DNA from: Pelecanus crispus | Taxonomy: Eukaryota; Chordata; Aves; Pelecaniformes; Pelecanidae | Length of the DNA stretch: 64,000 nt | Assembly: GCF_030463565.1 (NCBI RefSeq) | Contig: NC_134652.1 | Coordinates: forward strand, 6,971,897-7,035,896 | Direction: 5' to 3' | Shown here: one piece after another, positions 1 through 12,400 of the stretch | Numbering within the stretch: the first letter of the stretch is position 1 | Layout: every line of letters starts with the position of its first letter | The notes under the pieces: generated by a model | What the model saw: the letters and a program-made list of their open reading frames with translations, nothing else | What the model was told of the DNA's origin: nothing | The model's database searches: none | Program-made: the position numbers and the translations under genes

Positions 1-2514
1 TTTTCAACTCAAAAGCCTAATTTGGTCTGTAAATTGCAGTTTTGTAATGATCAAATCTAGTTTAAGCCAGACAGTGAAGATTTTTCCATCACCATTTGCT
101 GATAGGAATTCCTTCTTCATAGCACTAATGGCTAGCATGTTACTGCCCCGGTATTTGAATTTAGTATGGGATATTATATCATCACCAAGTCCACATTCTG
201 GACGCCTGCTTGTTTCACCCAGACCCATCATCATTTACAGTAACCATTCTGCTGCATTGGCCGCTCCCTGCCAGTGACATTTCTATTATAATAAATGTGG
301 GCAGTGTAAACAAAATATTGCAAAATATTGCTGTGATCAGCAAAGTGCTGCAACAATGCATTGGAGAGTCTGTGTTACATACGTGGGCACCGGGAATGAG
401 TAACAGTAAGAGGAAAATATTATTTCATTTCTCCGCAGACACATTGGGCGTGGGCAGAGCTGAGTCCATGCTGCAGACAAGATGCCCGACTGTGGCCAAG
501 AAGAAATGAGGTTAGCCCAGATGCTGCAGCTCTGCACCAGGCAAGGCAGGCTGTTTGAAATAAGGCATTTTGCATTGGCAGGATAAGGGGTTAAGAAGCC
601 CCGAGCGTACGGGAAGTGTTGAGCACTCTTGGCAGCGAGAGGGGGAGAGAGCAAAGGACATCATCTCAGGTCTTTGCTTCTGGCAGCCTCTGCGGACAGT
701 GCATTTAGCGACGGCAGAAGCAGCTGTGGGGATGGGCTCCTCGCAGGGAGGACCCCTCTGGAGCCGTTGTCACCTTTCAGGGTGCAGCAGGCGGGGAGAC
801 AACGTGGTGCCGGCCATGGGCACCCCAGCTCTCCCACCAAAGACGGAGGCCCAAAGGTGCTCCCATCGGCGGCACCCCAGCCACCGCGCCGCTTAAAGAC
901 CAGGGGCTGCTCGGCCACAGCAGAGCGGTGAGGAGGGTCCTGCTGCCTGCAGAGACTAGTTTTCTGCAAAGGGTTTTGAAATTTTACCCCCAAATCCATT
1001 CTTACATTGTTTTTCTAAACAATTTTCAGAGGTTAAAGTTGTATGAACTTCTTTTGCCAGTTTTTTTTTTCTTCCAATCAGCTTCAATTTTAAGTTAACT
1101 TGGTGAACTTCATAATCCTGACGCCCTGGTAGGCAAAAGCATAGGATCTTGCAAGCTTCTCGGGGCTGTGGCTGATCTAGCACTGTCGTTGAGCTCATCA
1201 AATTTACGCCTGTTTTGAAACACTTTTGTCCTTCCTACCATCTTTCAAAGTTTCACTGGTGGCCAGGCACAATCCCTACAATGTTGTTAGCCTACAAATT
1301 ATTTTAACTTGTACTTAGCTGAGCCCTAATTGCTTTACCCTCAGTGCTTCTAGTACAACATCCGATATGATTAGCTATGCCATTAATTATCTTGTATTTT
1401 TACTACGAACTTTCTGCTGAAACCCAAGGAGAGGTCAACGCATACCTAGAGAAAATGCTACCTAACAAGATACATTCATCAGCAAATTAGGCACAATGTG
1501 AGTTCAGCACACGCATGCAGTCTAAAGGGTTTTTACTAACGTGCTAATGATACCTGTTATTTTGCTAAGGATATATGCTTGTAGTCAACAGGATTCTGTC
1601 TGGCTAAAACCTCCCACTGGCTTTAGTGTACAAAAATCCTTTTTACATTCTAACAAGTAAATCGGATTAAAGAATGCAAAAGATAGTTGCTAAGTAGTCC
1701 AGTCAGCACAGGTACTGGTCAAACGATACCTGACTACCTGTTGTTACGGATAATAATTCTGTTACATGTTTTTACCTAGAATAATAACAAAATAGTCCAC
1801 TTAGAATGTTCTCAGTTATCACCTAAGTATTATCATACACTCTATTTCTCTCCTGAATGTTTCTTAGCATAGACAGCAAAAAAAAAAAGACTTCTGCACC
1901 TGAGTTTTTGTTCTAAAATGCTGTGACATTTGGATCTAAACACTGTAAGGGACAGTTTTCATTGCAATGTGTTTCCCTGCAGTTACAGATGTGATCTTTT
2001 TGTTTGTAGTGTTTTCTGAAGTGTTTGCTTCCTTTTTACCTTTGCATCAGATGTGCCCTGTTGTCCCTTTCCTTTAAGGACATTTAACAATATAACGGTG
2101 CAGTCGGTAAATATTTTTAGTAAGTTTAATTTCGTTCCTTTCAATTTTAATTGTCACTATCAACATATATTTCCCATATATATTTTCTACAGCTTGACAT
2201 AACTTTCTACTACCCAGCCTTCTTTTCTTGATTTCAAACATTATCGGTACCACTGCGCTACAGTAACGCTTTTTGGTTTGGCTTTTTCCCATGCAGATGC
2301 TGCTGACTCACAACATCTCCCACTGACTGGCCACACCTTCAGTTTGCTTTTGATAGAGCATCCTCCATTTTTGTCTACAACTACTCACTGACTTCAACTC
2401 TTATTTACAACTGCTGTTATGGAAATTTGAGTTGAACAGGCACACATTTCCCTCCTCCCTTAAAAAAAAAATCACTCACTTCCCGTTGCAAAGCCAAAAT
2501 AACATCAGTGATTT
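1..2514. other. Intergenic, no supported gene
   Basis: Every open frame is short (at most 112 codons) and lacks splice or family support. Bases 590-935 are notably GC-rich with scattered CpG, but I cannot tie them to a gene or repeat. The rest is AT-rich and unremarkable up to the LTR. Confidence 0.7.
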
Positions 2515-3083
2515 TGTCCTGGTTTCGGCTGGGATAGAGTTAATTTTCTTCCTAGCAGCAGGCATAGTGCTGTGTTTTGGATTTAGTAGGAGAAGAATGC
2601 TGATAACACACTGATGTTTTTAGTTGTTGCTGAGTACTGCTTACGCCAGTCAAGGACTTTTCAGCTTCCCATGCTCTGCCAGGCGCACAAGAAGCTGGGA
2701 GGGGGCACAGCCAGAATAGTTGATCCAAACTGCCCCAAGGGCTATTCCATACCATACGGCGTCATGGGCAGTATAGAAACTGGGGGGGTTGGCCAGGGGG
2801 CAGCGATTGCTGCTCAGGAACTGGCTGGGTATCGGTCGGCGGGTGGTGAGCAATTGCATTGGGCATCACTTGCTTTGGATATCATTATTATTATTATCAT
2901 TATTATACTGTTACTATTATCATTACTATTTTACTTTATTTCAATGATTAAACTGTTCTTATCTCAACCCAGGAGTGTTTCTCACTCTTACTCCTTCGAT
3001 TCTCCCCCCCATCCCATCGGGGCAGGGGCAGTGAGCGAGTGGCTGCGTGGTGCTGAGCTGCGGGCTGGGGCTGAACCACGACA
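2515..3083 (+). mobile_element. Solitary endogenous-retrovirus LTR with 5-bp target duplication
   Basis: The element starts TGTCCTGGTTTCGGCTGGGA and ends GGGGCTGAACCACGACA, so it has TG...CA ends. It is flanked by perfect GATTT duplications (2510-2514 and 3084-3088). It holds an ATT-rich microsatellite (2881-2935) and an ATTAAA signal before TGTTCTTATCTC. There is no internal coding region on either side, so it is a solo LTR from recombination. The 5-bp duplication and the sequence fit an avian ERVL-type family; the exact family name is uncertain. It is noncoding. Confidence 0.88.
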
Positions 3084-3088
3084 GATTT

Positions 3089-3765
3089 ATACGCGGCTCT
3101 GAAAGCCACCGTGTCCCTTCACTGGGTTCTCAACTTTGCTGAGAGGAGACACAGGAGCACCTGAAGGGAGAGAGGACAGGTCTGTAAACTGGATCCCAAT
3201 TAGGTTGTCCTCTTTTTCACAAAGGAAAAACATCTCCCTGTTTACTAAGACGGAATGAGACAAATGACCATTTCGAGCACCGTCTTCCGCTCCTTCCCAG
3301 CACCCCAGGCTGATGCGTGCTCACCCAGCGCTTTTCTTTGCAAGGAGGGAGTAGCCACAAGCCACGTATCATCTGCTCCATCCAGGTCCGTGTCCCTCCA
3401 TCACAGTTACTCTGCAAGCGAGTCTGCTGAGCGCAGCAGTGAGCAATGGGAACGAATACGTAGGAAACAGCTCTAAGAGCATCTGCAGCAGAGTGAGCCA
3501 GACTTTTCAGCTGCACAGCAATATTCACTATATCTTGGGCAAGAATACAACTTGTCCAGCCTGGGCCTGGATATACCTGAAGCATTTGAAGTACGTGTTC
3601 GGGATAAAAGAGCTAGGAATGTGCAAGGGGTGATTATTTGCTCCTGCTTAAGGGCAAACAGGCTCGGGGTGCTGGGGAGGCAGCTGTGGGGAGCTGTGCT
3701 GCACCTTCGCATGGGACATGAGTCTGGAAGAGCCTCTCGTGCCCTGGTGAGGAGGAGGGCAAGGC
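3089..3765. other. Intergenic, unassigned
   Basis: Single-copy-looking sequence between the solo LTR and the minisatellite. No coding or repeat signal recognised. Confidence 0.65.
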
Positions 3766-4679
3766 GGTTCCCCCTCCTCACCATCAGTCTGGGGTTTTGG
3801 GGTGGTTCCCCCTCCTCACCATCAGTCTGGGGTTTTGGGGTGGTTCCCCCTCCTCACCACCAGTCTGGGGTTTTGGGGTGGTTCCCCCTCTTGGGGTGGT
3901 TCCCCCTCCTCACCACCAGTCTGGGGTTTTGGGGTGGTTCCCCCTCCTCACCATCAGTCTGGGGTTTTGGGGTGGTTCCCCCTCTTGGGGTGGTTCCCCC
4001 TCCTCACCACCAGTCTGGGGTTTTGGGGTGGTTCCCCCTCCTCACCATCAGTCTGGGGTTTTGGGGTGGTTCCCCCTCTTGGGGTGGTTCCTCCCCCTCC
4101 TCACCACCAGTCTGGGGTTTTGGGGTGGTTCCCCCTCCTCACCATCAGTCTGGGGTTTTGGGGTGGTTCCCCCTCTTGGGGTGGTTCCTCCCCCTCCTCA
4201 CCACCAGTCTGGGGTTTTGGGGTGGTTCCCCCTCCTCACCATCAGTCTGGGGTTTTGGGGTGGTTCCCCCTCCTCACCATCAGTCTGGGGTTTTGGGGTG
4301 GTTCCCCTCCTCACCACCAGTCTGGGGTTTTGGGGTGGTTCCCCCTCCTCACCACCAGTCTGGGGTTTTGGGGTGGTTCCCCCTCCTCACCATCAGTCTG
4401 GGGTTTTGGGGTGGTTCCCCCTCTTGGGGTGGTTCCCCCTCCTCACCATCAGTCTGGGGTTTTGGGGTGGTTCCCCCTCCTCACCATCAGTCTGGGGTTT
4501 TGGGGTGGTTCCCCCTCCTCACCATCAGTCTGGGGTTTTGGGGTGGTTCCCCCTCTTGGGGTGGTTCCTCCCCCTCCTCACCACCAGTCTGGGGTTTTGG
4601 GGTGGTTCCCCCTCCTCACCATCAGTCTGGGGTTTTGGGGTGGTTCCCCTCCTCACCACCAGTCTGGGGTTTTGGGGTG
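3766..4679 (+). repeat. G-rich 38-bp minisatellite, 21 full units with 6 short units
   Basis: The unit is GGGGTGGTTCCCCCTCCTCA followed by CCATCAGTCTGGGGTTTT (38 bp). Two unit types differ as ATCAG (A, 12 copies) or ACCAG (B, 9 copies). Six 18-bp short units (s, GGGGTGGTTCCCCCTCTT) are interspersed, and some B units have a 3-bp insertion or a 1-bp deletion. The order read is A A B s B A s B A s B A s B A A B B A s A A A s B A B. Every unit carries the block GGGGTTTTGGGGTGG. The unit has no stop in any forward frame, so three long overlapping frames appear, but they are not genes. Confidence 0.95.
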
Positions 4680-5871
4680 CCAGAAAGCAGCAGCTGGTTC
4701 ACAGCGTAGGGGAAACATCTTGCCATTGCACAGACAGATGTTCAGCGATGGTTACCTGTACCCCTACGTGCTACTCCCAGTCTGCCAAGGCAGTTCCAAC
4801 ACATTTCAGTGTTGGATGTACACTAACGGATATGGCATGCTTTGATAAATATAGGAGGATAGAATGGATATTTTGCAAAGTGTGGACAAATTTATCCAGG
4901 GATTTAGGACTATCAGTTGTTCCCAAGGAACAGCTTGGCAGGCATTTTCTTTTGGCAGCGTTGCTGGCGTTAAGTACCCCATCCCCACGCTGCCTGCTCT
5001 GCTGTGGCTGAGAAGTGGTTCAGTTCACCAGAACCAAGAGCTGAACCAGATGAAAAACTTTTTCTTTTGGGCTATGTTTAACCCAAGTCCAGTTCACCAA
5101 CTGGCCTCACAAACAGCTCACATCCAAGTAGGCAGCTGAGTGGTCAAAACAAGGGAAGAGGCTCATAAGGGTGATATTACTACTTAAAATCTGCCAAAAC
5201 ACTGAGCGGTTGCAGACTTAATTCGTAAATTGAGTCCATTGAGTTAAGTAAAATTCACACCAGAGTAAACCCAGCCCTGACACAAGCCCTTTGAACACAG
5301 CACAACTGTATTTCCACCCCTACCTTGAATGAGCTGTGTAAGTGGTCTGCTGATATTGGCATTTTGAACTCAATGCAATTTAAAAGCAAGGCACCATGTC
5401 AAGGTCATATTAAAAATATTTTGGGAACGTGTTAAAATAACTCAGTATATTTGAATTCAATTTATCTTAAAGGGTTTATATCTTGTATAATTTCTCTTGG
5501 AGGAAAGGTTAGACTTGGGATCTATTATCAAATTAAAGGACAAAAAGCTGAAGAAGCAATCCACAGCCTGCACATGTATTTGGCACTTCATTTTTTCATC
5601 TTCCAGTTTTTGAGTAATAAAACACATGGGGACACAGAGCAGTTTTGCACAGACGGTTGTGCTTAGGAGGACTTGAGAGCCAAAACAAACCAGTTTATGG
5701 AAACCCCTGCCTGGGATGTGTCTAGGCACTGAGGCTGCTATTTGTTCCTGCTTCAAATGTTATGTGGCCTCCAATGCAAAAATGAAGAGAAGTTACCGGC
5801 AGTCAAAAATCAAGCATGGATGTTACAGGAGAGATGCCTCTTCTAGCCTCAAAACCCAGGACTTTTCAAAC
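4680..5871. other. Intergenic, unassigned
   Basis: No feature beyond flank of the minisatellite. The forward frames that run in from the array stop by 5011 and show no recognisable family. Confidence 0.65.
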
Positions 5872-5876
5872 AGGTG

Positions 5877-5954
5877 TGTTGTGGTTTAACCTGGCAGGCA
5901 GCTAAACACCACGCTAGGAAGAAAATTAACTCTATCCCAGCCAAAACCAGGACA
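5877..5954 (-). mobile_element. 78-bp miniature LTR derivative with perfect 5-bp target duplication
   Basis: It begins TGTTGTGGTTTAACC and ends AGCCAAAACCAGGACA, the two outer ends of an LTR of the 2515-3083 type read in reverse, with almost everything between missing. It is flanked by AGGTG on both sides (5872-5876 and 5955-5959). The intact duplication shows that the termini are the original insertion ends. Confidence 0.85.
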
Positions 5955-5959
5955 AGGTG

Positions 5960-8900
5960 CCTCAGTTTCATTCCATTCACCATGCTCTTAGCTTAGATAC
6001 TGTTGAACAGGACATCACCTTAAGACTGTGAGACTCAGACCGCAGAAGTCTGGGCAGGAAAGGCTTTACGTAGTCTCAAACTGGCCAGTGAAAAGAAAGT
6101 GTTATGTGCAAGCTAAGACTGCTGTGCCAACGTCCCTTTACCTGACTCCTACTAGGGTCAACAGAGAAAATGCCTCTTGATTTCAGCCGCAGCTAATCTT
6201 AGCGTGGAGTTAAAATGGAATGAGCTTGAATTACCTGGTGGGTCCCGCATGGTGCCAGCCAGGAGTGTCACAGAAGCTGCCTGTGCCACCGCTTTATAAC
6301 CAGAAATCCTCAGGTAGATGCTAGAGCATAACCTCCTGCTGCTTGAGATTTAAAAGATAATGTTAAGCATCTGGAATGAGCAATAAGCACAACAGGAAAG
6401 GAATCGCGCTGTTGTCTACGTCCACAGCTAAGGCTGCCAAGTTGCAGTCTTAGCTTTTACCTCTGATGAGTATCAGTTCACCTGACAGTGGCAATTTAAC
6501 GGCCAGAAGGAAATATTTCAGCCTTTATTATCACTAGCCAATAATACTTCATACAACTTCCTTCTCCTTGGCAGCTTCAATCCCCCTTTGCAGCCCAGGT
6601 GGCCATGGGCTATCTTCACACGTGCCCCTCATTTCTCTAACCAGTCTTAGTGTTTGCCTCTTTGCTTGGGCAAGGTTTTCACCCTGAAATTTGCCTTTTC
6701 CCTGCTTGCTCCACTGGTAAGTGCTGCTGCGTTTTCCCATTCATTATATTCCTTCCTCTGCAGTGACGCTTGTCAGACTGACCCCTGCCATCATAGCCCT
6801 GTACAGCATACTCCGCTAGGAAAACGAGGACTCTATCTGGAAAAAGAAATTAGCTGTTTCAGAGAGCTGCTTGGAGGCAGCGGGATGGCGGTGGGTGCTG
6901 AAGCCAGACGCATGCAGGCTGCCTTCCTCTGCCCTCCCATCCCTCCCCTCCTGCCACGGTGCACCTCCTTCCCCGCGCTTTGCTCCTACTAGGGGTGGTA
7001 AGAGACGAGGTGAAGCTCTCGCTCCACTGATCAAGGAAGATGCGTACTTGAGCTATTCCCCAGGCAAGGGACCGATCTACGTGGGAGCTATGCTCCTTCT
7101 ATAAGTGTCTTCCAGGATATGATTAAAACTTCTCTGCCCTGATCTCACACTGTGAGCTAAATTTTCTTCCAGTTTTGATACATGCAAAATCTGAATTGTT
7201 CTTCAGTTTCATCCGTGTTCTAAAAACATGATGAAGTGAGACTGGAAGCAATGAGAAACCATCCTGGAAGGGTTTAACACACAAAAATTTAGGTCAGCTG
7301 TATTGAGATAGGTAGAATACGTCTTTGAATTTTACTGTAGACTTCAGATTGATGTATTTTTTTCATGAGTGGTTTACCTGTGCTTCTGTGCTTACCATCT
7401 AAGTACCATGAAGCTCCACTGTAGCTGGGGACTGGGTCTTTTGTGCATATAATCTTCCATCCACCAAAGCTCAATAAACACACAGTTAAGTAACTTCAAA
7501 GTCATTTAACCTTCTTCCACATCTTGGTTTCTTAAGAAGATAGCAATAAACAAAAAACATACTATGATTGCCTGATGTCTGCAGGAGCTAAAGCGCTACG
7601 GTATCTCTCATTCTCAGTACCAAGCACGTGGACCTAGGCTAACTAGTTTTTAGGGTTCAATTTGGAACTGCTTCTATCTACTAAATTAATACATGCAGAA
7701 CATATAGATCATTTACATATGCACATGTATATATGTGTGTGTGCATATATACACATGTAATATGTATATGTACATCGAGGTATATATGCATTTATATACA
7801 TCCGTAGTCCTATATAGTTACTATCTCAGTTCAGTTACAAGTTTCTGTTAATAGCTCTTTTTATGCTATTGTCAGGCATCACTGTTTTCTAAGTGGGCTA
7901 TCTCCTGAGAGGTATCATTCAGTAAGAGATGTCATTCTATTTCAATCAATAAACTTGCACAGCAATCCTATTAGTGAAGGATCTTCCAGTGGCTAAAACC
8001 GCATATATTCGTACAAAGGGTGGTCTGAAAAATAAATCTAATCTTGTTTATTGACAGATCTCAGTCAAAAAATGGTCTCTTAACAAATCATTTAGCCAGG
8101 ATATTTTGCAGAAATACTGCCACCTTCATGAAGGAGCTTTTGAGGTTATTTGTTTCTACTCTATGGCTGCAACTCCCGTTTTTCACCTAGCAGCACTGTC
8201 ATTATTTCCTCCACACGTAGCTTCCACCGAGAAGCTAAGGGGAAAAAAAAAACAGAGAGAAAGTATTTGTCATGGCATAGCTGCGCTCCCCTTTCCCTGC
8301 AGCTGGCTACTTCATACTGGCAGAAATCTGAGATCTGTTTCTCCCTCGGTTCCCTTCTAGAGCTCCCCTCCCACCCCACTTAAGAGACCCTCCCTGGAGG
8401 CTGCTAGGGCTAGAGCTTCTATTTAGAAATTCAGAGCCATATTTTCTTAGTCCTTTGTGCAGATGGAAAAACTGGGGAAAGGACAATCATATCTGAACAT
8501 CCTGCAATGTAGAGAACGTCATGAATCCCCTGAGCTACAGACAGGTGAATAACTAAATGTTTCACAATACCCAAAACAAGCCTTGGCTTAGGAAAACTTG
8601 ACTTCTGCCTACACTCAAGCGAGCTCCTTCTAGTTTCTGAATAAGCCTGTTTCCCTACTCATGCCCTCAGAGCAGTCTCGAGCATAGTTATTGCTTCAGG
8701 TTGCATTCATGAGGCCATTTTAACAAGATTACATTAAAAGTTATTTGAACATTTTTTGGCAGAAAGGGAGACACAAGGTCAACTGCTTGCTTTCTTCTCC
8801 TCAGACTTTCGTTCTCTATTACCATGTCTTAAATAGACACACTTCACTTTTGATTGCCTGAATTTGTATGGATCTGAAGCCGTTTTATTCACATATGAAA

Positions 8901-9279
8901 GATGTTTCTTCTTTTATAGCCTCCATATGTAAAGGAAGCCTGGAGAGTCCTAGGTTTTGAAAGTCATCGAGCTGAAGGCACCATTCTTCATGCATATTTG
9001 CATACTGGAGCGCTGCGTTTTAGCTACAAGAAGGTGCATTATACAGGGTTCTTGGACCCTCCAAGCAGCTCAGCTGAACACCGCTGCTGCGAGCAACATC
9101 TGAACTGACAATCACCTCTGTTCAGGTCACTGAAAATTTTCACTGCAGAAATAAGACAAATACTTAGGTCTCCGGGCTTTGCAACAGAGGAAGTTTATGC
9201 TCTTCTGTGTACAGGTTGCTTTTGTAGTTAGGAATAAACTCTAAAGGGAAGCGCAGATGATGGGACTACTGGTTGATGT
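5960..9279. other. Intergenic, no supported gene
   Basis: Contains only the simple repeat at 7705-7800 and short open frames. I see nothing else I can name. Confidence 0.65.
7705..7800. repeat. TA/TG/CA simple repeat
   Basis: Alternating purine-pyrimidine runs such as CACATGTATATATGTGTGTG and GCATATATACACATGTA. Imperfect and partly palindromic. Confidence 0.8.
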
Positions 9280-9450
9280 CTGTGCTGCCTGTCAGAGGGA
9301 CCTCAACAGGTTGGCAAAACAGGCAAATGGGAGTCGTGTGAAGTTCAGCAAACTACAAAGCCCTGGGGATGAACAACCCCAGGGACCTGCCCAGGCTGGG
9401 GCTGACCAGCTGGAAAGCAGCTTTGCAGAAAAGGTCCTGGGCTCCTGGGG
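9280..9450 (+). mobile_element. CR1 LINE 3' fragment
   Basis: The run CAGAGGGACCTCAACAGG, then AAACAGGCAAATGGGAG, GTGAAGTTCAGCAAA, GGGGATGAACAACCCCAGG and GGCTGGGGCTGACCAGCTGGA follows the coding 3' end of avian CR1 as I recall it. It is diverged and lacks the terminal repeat. Edges are approximate. Confidence 0.65.
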
Positions 9451-12400
9451 TGAGTAACATCTACGTTCTTGCTTTTTTACCACTGTTTGCATCATGCAGC
9501 AAGAGAACGTGAGGTTCACGTGCTTCCTGATTCTCCGGTCAAAACCCCTCGTGCAGGGTCACGGATGCTCTAAATGACTCCCAGTTTAACCGGAGTGATG
9601 CTCATCTTTTGCTCAGCCTGCTTCCCTCCTCTGGCTGGGAGGCACCCAGGAGCTGCGTGGCACCCAGAGCCTGTCTTCTGCTTTCCTTCACCTCCTTCCC
9701 ACCACCATGGGAAAATGGTAATTCTTTAGAAGAGACCGCTAGTAATCTGCATCTGAAGCAAATAAAAACCTCTCACTGACTCTGGAAATACTGAGTCCCA
9801 ACAGGTCTGTTTGTAATCGCATTTACACTGGAGTGCTTCCATTAGCCTCTGGGAAGCTAATCCTGATTTACAATTATGAAAATCAGATAGAAATCTAGAG
9901 CCAAGCTCATGTTTTATGTTAAAGGTTGATGTTAGAAGTCTGAAAACAACCACCAGACCGCTCCTATTAAATCGCAGTAAGCTGTCAATGACTTTCACCA
10001 TTTTGGTTAAACACAGATACGCCAAGAAGGCTTTTGAGTATTGAAATCAAAACAGGCATTTGAAGTAATATTTCCCATTATTAAGCAGGAATTCATGCGA
10101 TATTCTGATTTTTTGTTTTAACATCAGGGAACACATCCTGATTCAAAGTGGTGATTTAAAAAACAGAAGTCCAAGAGCACTTAGCTCGGTCTGAGAATGC
10201 AGCACTGCAAAGGGCTGCTCTCCAATGCCCACTCCTGTTACACTTGAACATTCAGGCTCCACCAACTCGCACCCTGGCACTAGCACCCACTGCTGATCAT
10301 TTTTAAGGAAAAACGAAATGCTAGATTTTATTATTCATCACAAGGGAAAAAAAAACCACACACACAAGGAGGAATCAGGGAGAACATTATTATGGCAATA
10401 GCATTTTAGACAGAGTTGCTAACACATTTGTCATACTGCAGACACAAAGTTATTAATGTAACATTCACTGGGAAAGGACCAGGACAACTCCGGAAGCACA
10501 GTTACTGAAAATTCTCAATGTCATGCAAGATGACTCCTAGCACAAAAAATTACTTGACTGCGCTTCTTTTATGAAGAGATGCGCAAGGATGTGTTCCCAG
10601 GGACAGAAACATTCACTGCCTGCAGAGGCGACGGCTGCTGAAATAGCGGGAGAGCAGTGGTTAAAAGGATTTTCAAAAGAAAGTCTCCATTTTATTCAAA
10701 TGGGGATCTTTTCGAAAGGTGCTGGATTTCTTAGAGAGGCTCCGATTTTTTCCTTAGAATTCATTCATAAAACATTTCCACCTGAAAATTAATTTTCCAC
10801 AAGGCCTCAATGGAAAACTGGACTGTATCCGAGTCTGCATTAGCATACGAAAGGAGTATCCAGAAAGGTGTAACCTTTCAGTGAAAACCAATTAGTTTTT
10901 CACTTTTCTGGGTTTTTTTTTTTTTCTTCAATTTATTCTACACACTATGCACTTTCTCTGTCTGTGCCCTTCACTTCTGTGGCTTTGGGGGACTCACTGA
11001 CCACCTTTGATTCCTGCACACGTTCTCTGTCATATTATGAGGATGAAGTGCTTGTGGAAAAGTCAGTCAGAGCACTTTCATCCTTCAACAAACTTACTTT
11101 AAAAAAAATGTGCAATTTAACAGATTTGTAGATATAAAATAAGATAAACACAACCTTATGTATCTGTACATATGTGCTTATCTGGAAGCATTGCATGCCA
11201 TTCAACACAGCAGTTTCCTCACAGGAGGAGAGGAAAGGCATTTCTATTCGACACTTGCACTAAACAAAGCGGCTTACCTTGTCAAAATTCTTCAGATCTT
11301 CACAAATCTCTCCAGACACGTGTTAGACGGGGCACAGAGAGTCTCCCATTATAAAAGCAAAAGTCAGGCTGCCTCAGAGCAGCGCAGGACGTGAGCATGG
11401 AGTTCAGAAGATCCTCCGGAGAACATGTGTTAATTGTAGGAAAAACTGATGCAAGTAGCTCAGCCAACCTCAGCTGCTGAAATGAGGGAGCCGGGCTCTC
11501 ACCGGCAGGCCAGGACATCGGTGGCATTAGTTAGAGCAGCTCACTCATGGCACCGGTGACCTGTTTTCTGTGACTGGAACATTTCCTAGAGGAGCTTGTT
11601 GTTGTTGTGGAAGACTTTAATGATGACCATCTGTCCCCAGATAACACTGCAGGTTTTCAGGAGTCGGAAGGGAGAGAAAATGTCTTTAGGAAAGTTGCAG
11701 AGCTACACCGGGTGAGATGAATCTTCTACTTTGCACCCTGTCGGGTGGCTTCTGTCAGCAAGAATTGGTCACACATTTTTACCTTTCTGCTACGAGTGAC
11801 TTGCAGTCGTTTGTCTTAGCATGAACTGCTACTGGCAACCTGACTGAAGGAGGTTTTAAACACCGAAGAGTACAACCACCCCCCAGGAGCTCTCCCTCGG
11901 GTTAGGCAGATGGTGCCAGTATCGCTTTGCACCTCACACCATGCTTTTTCCAATACTTCTGAATACCTCCAGGCGCCTACTAGCACAACTCTATTCAACA
12001 CAGGACTGCTCCTGACTGCAGTCTGTATTCTCACGCTAGGCTCGTCACCTCTGGCAGCTGTAGGTGCAGGGTCAGGGCTGCAGAACAGAGCCAGTATTTA
12101 CCCATCTCTCATGTGAAAATCTTCAAAAAGTTAAAGCCCGCAGCCAAATTGCTAAAAAGACACTAGGGGCAGGTGACAGAGAAAAGAATGCATTATCTTT
12201 TTCTCCATTTAGCCCAGCTTAAGAAAACTGTCTCAGCTTACACCTTCACACTGAAGAGCTTAAAATTAACAGCAGAGAATGACATTTTCCAGGGGGATCC
12301 TAGAGCCCCTCGCCTCAGAGCACTGACTGCCAATACCACAGCAGAATCAGGAACCTCCCTCCCAGCACACCTCCCCAGCTGCCCCTTCCCCACTTCCGCC

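Noticed and set aside
3552-5011. Three long overlapping forward open frames (347-404 codons)
   Set aside because: All three run through the 38-bp tandem array, whose unit has no stop in any forward frame. The repeated peptide (SGVLGWFPLL type) is the array read out of frame, with no promoter, splice or family support.
11580-11720. Possible CR1 endonuclease-like segment (GTGGAAGACTTTAATGATG)
   Set aside because: Only one short word resembles CR1; the flanking sequence does not continue the match.
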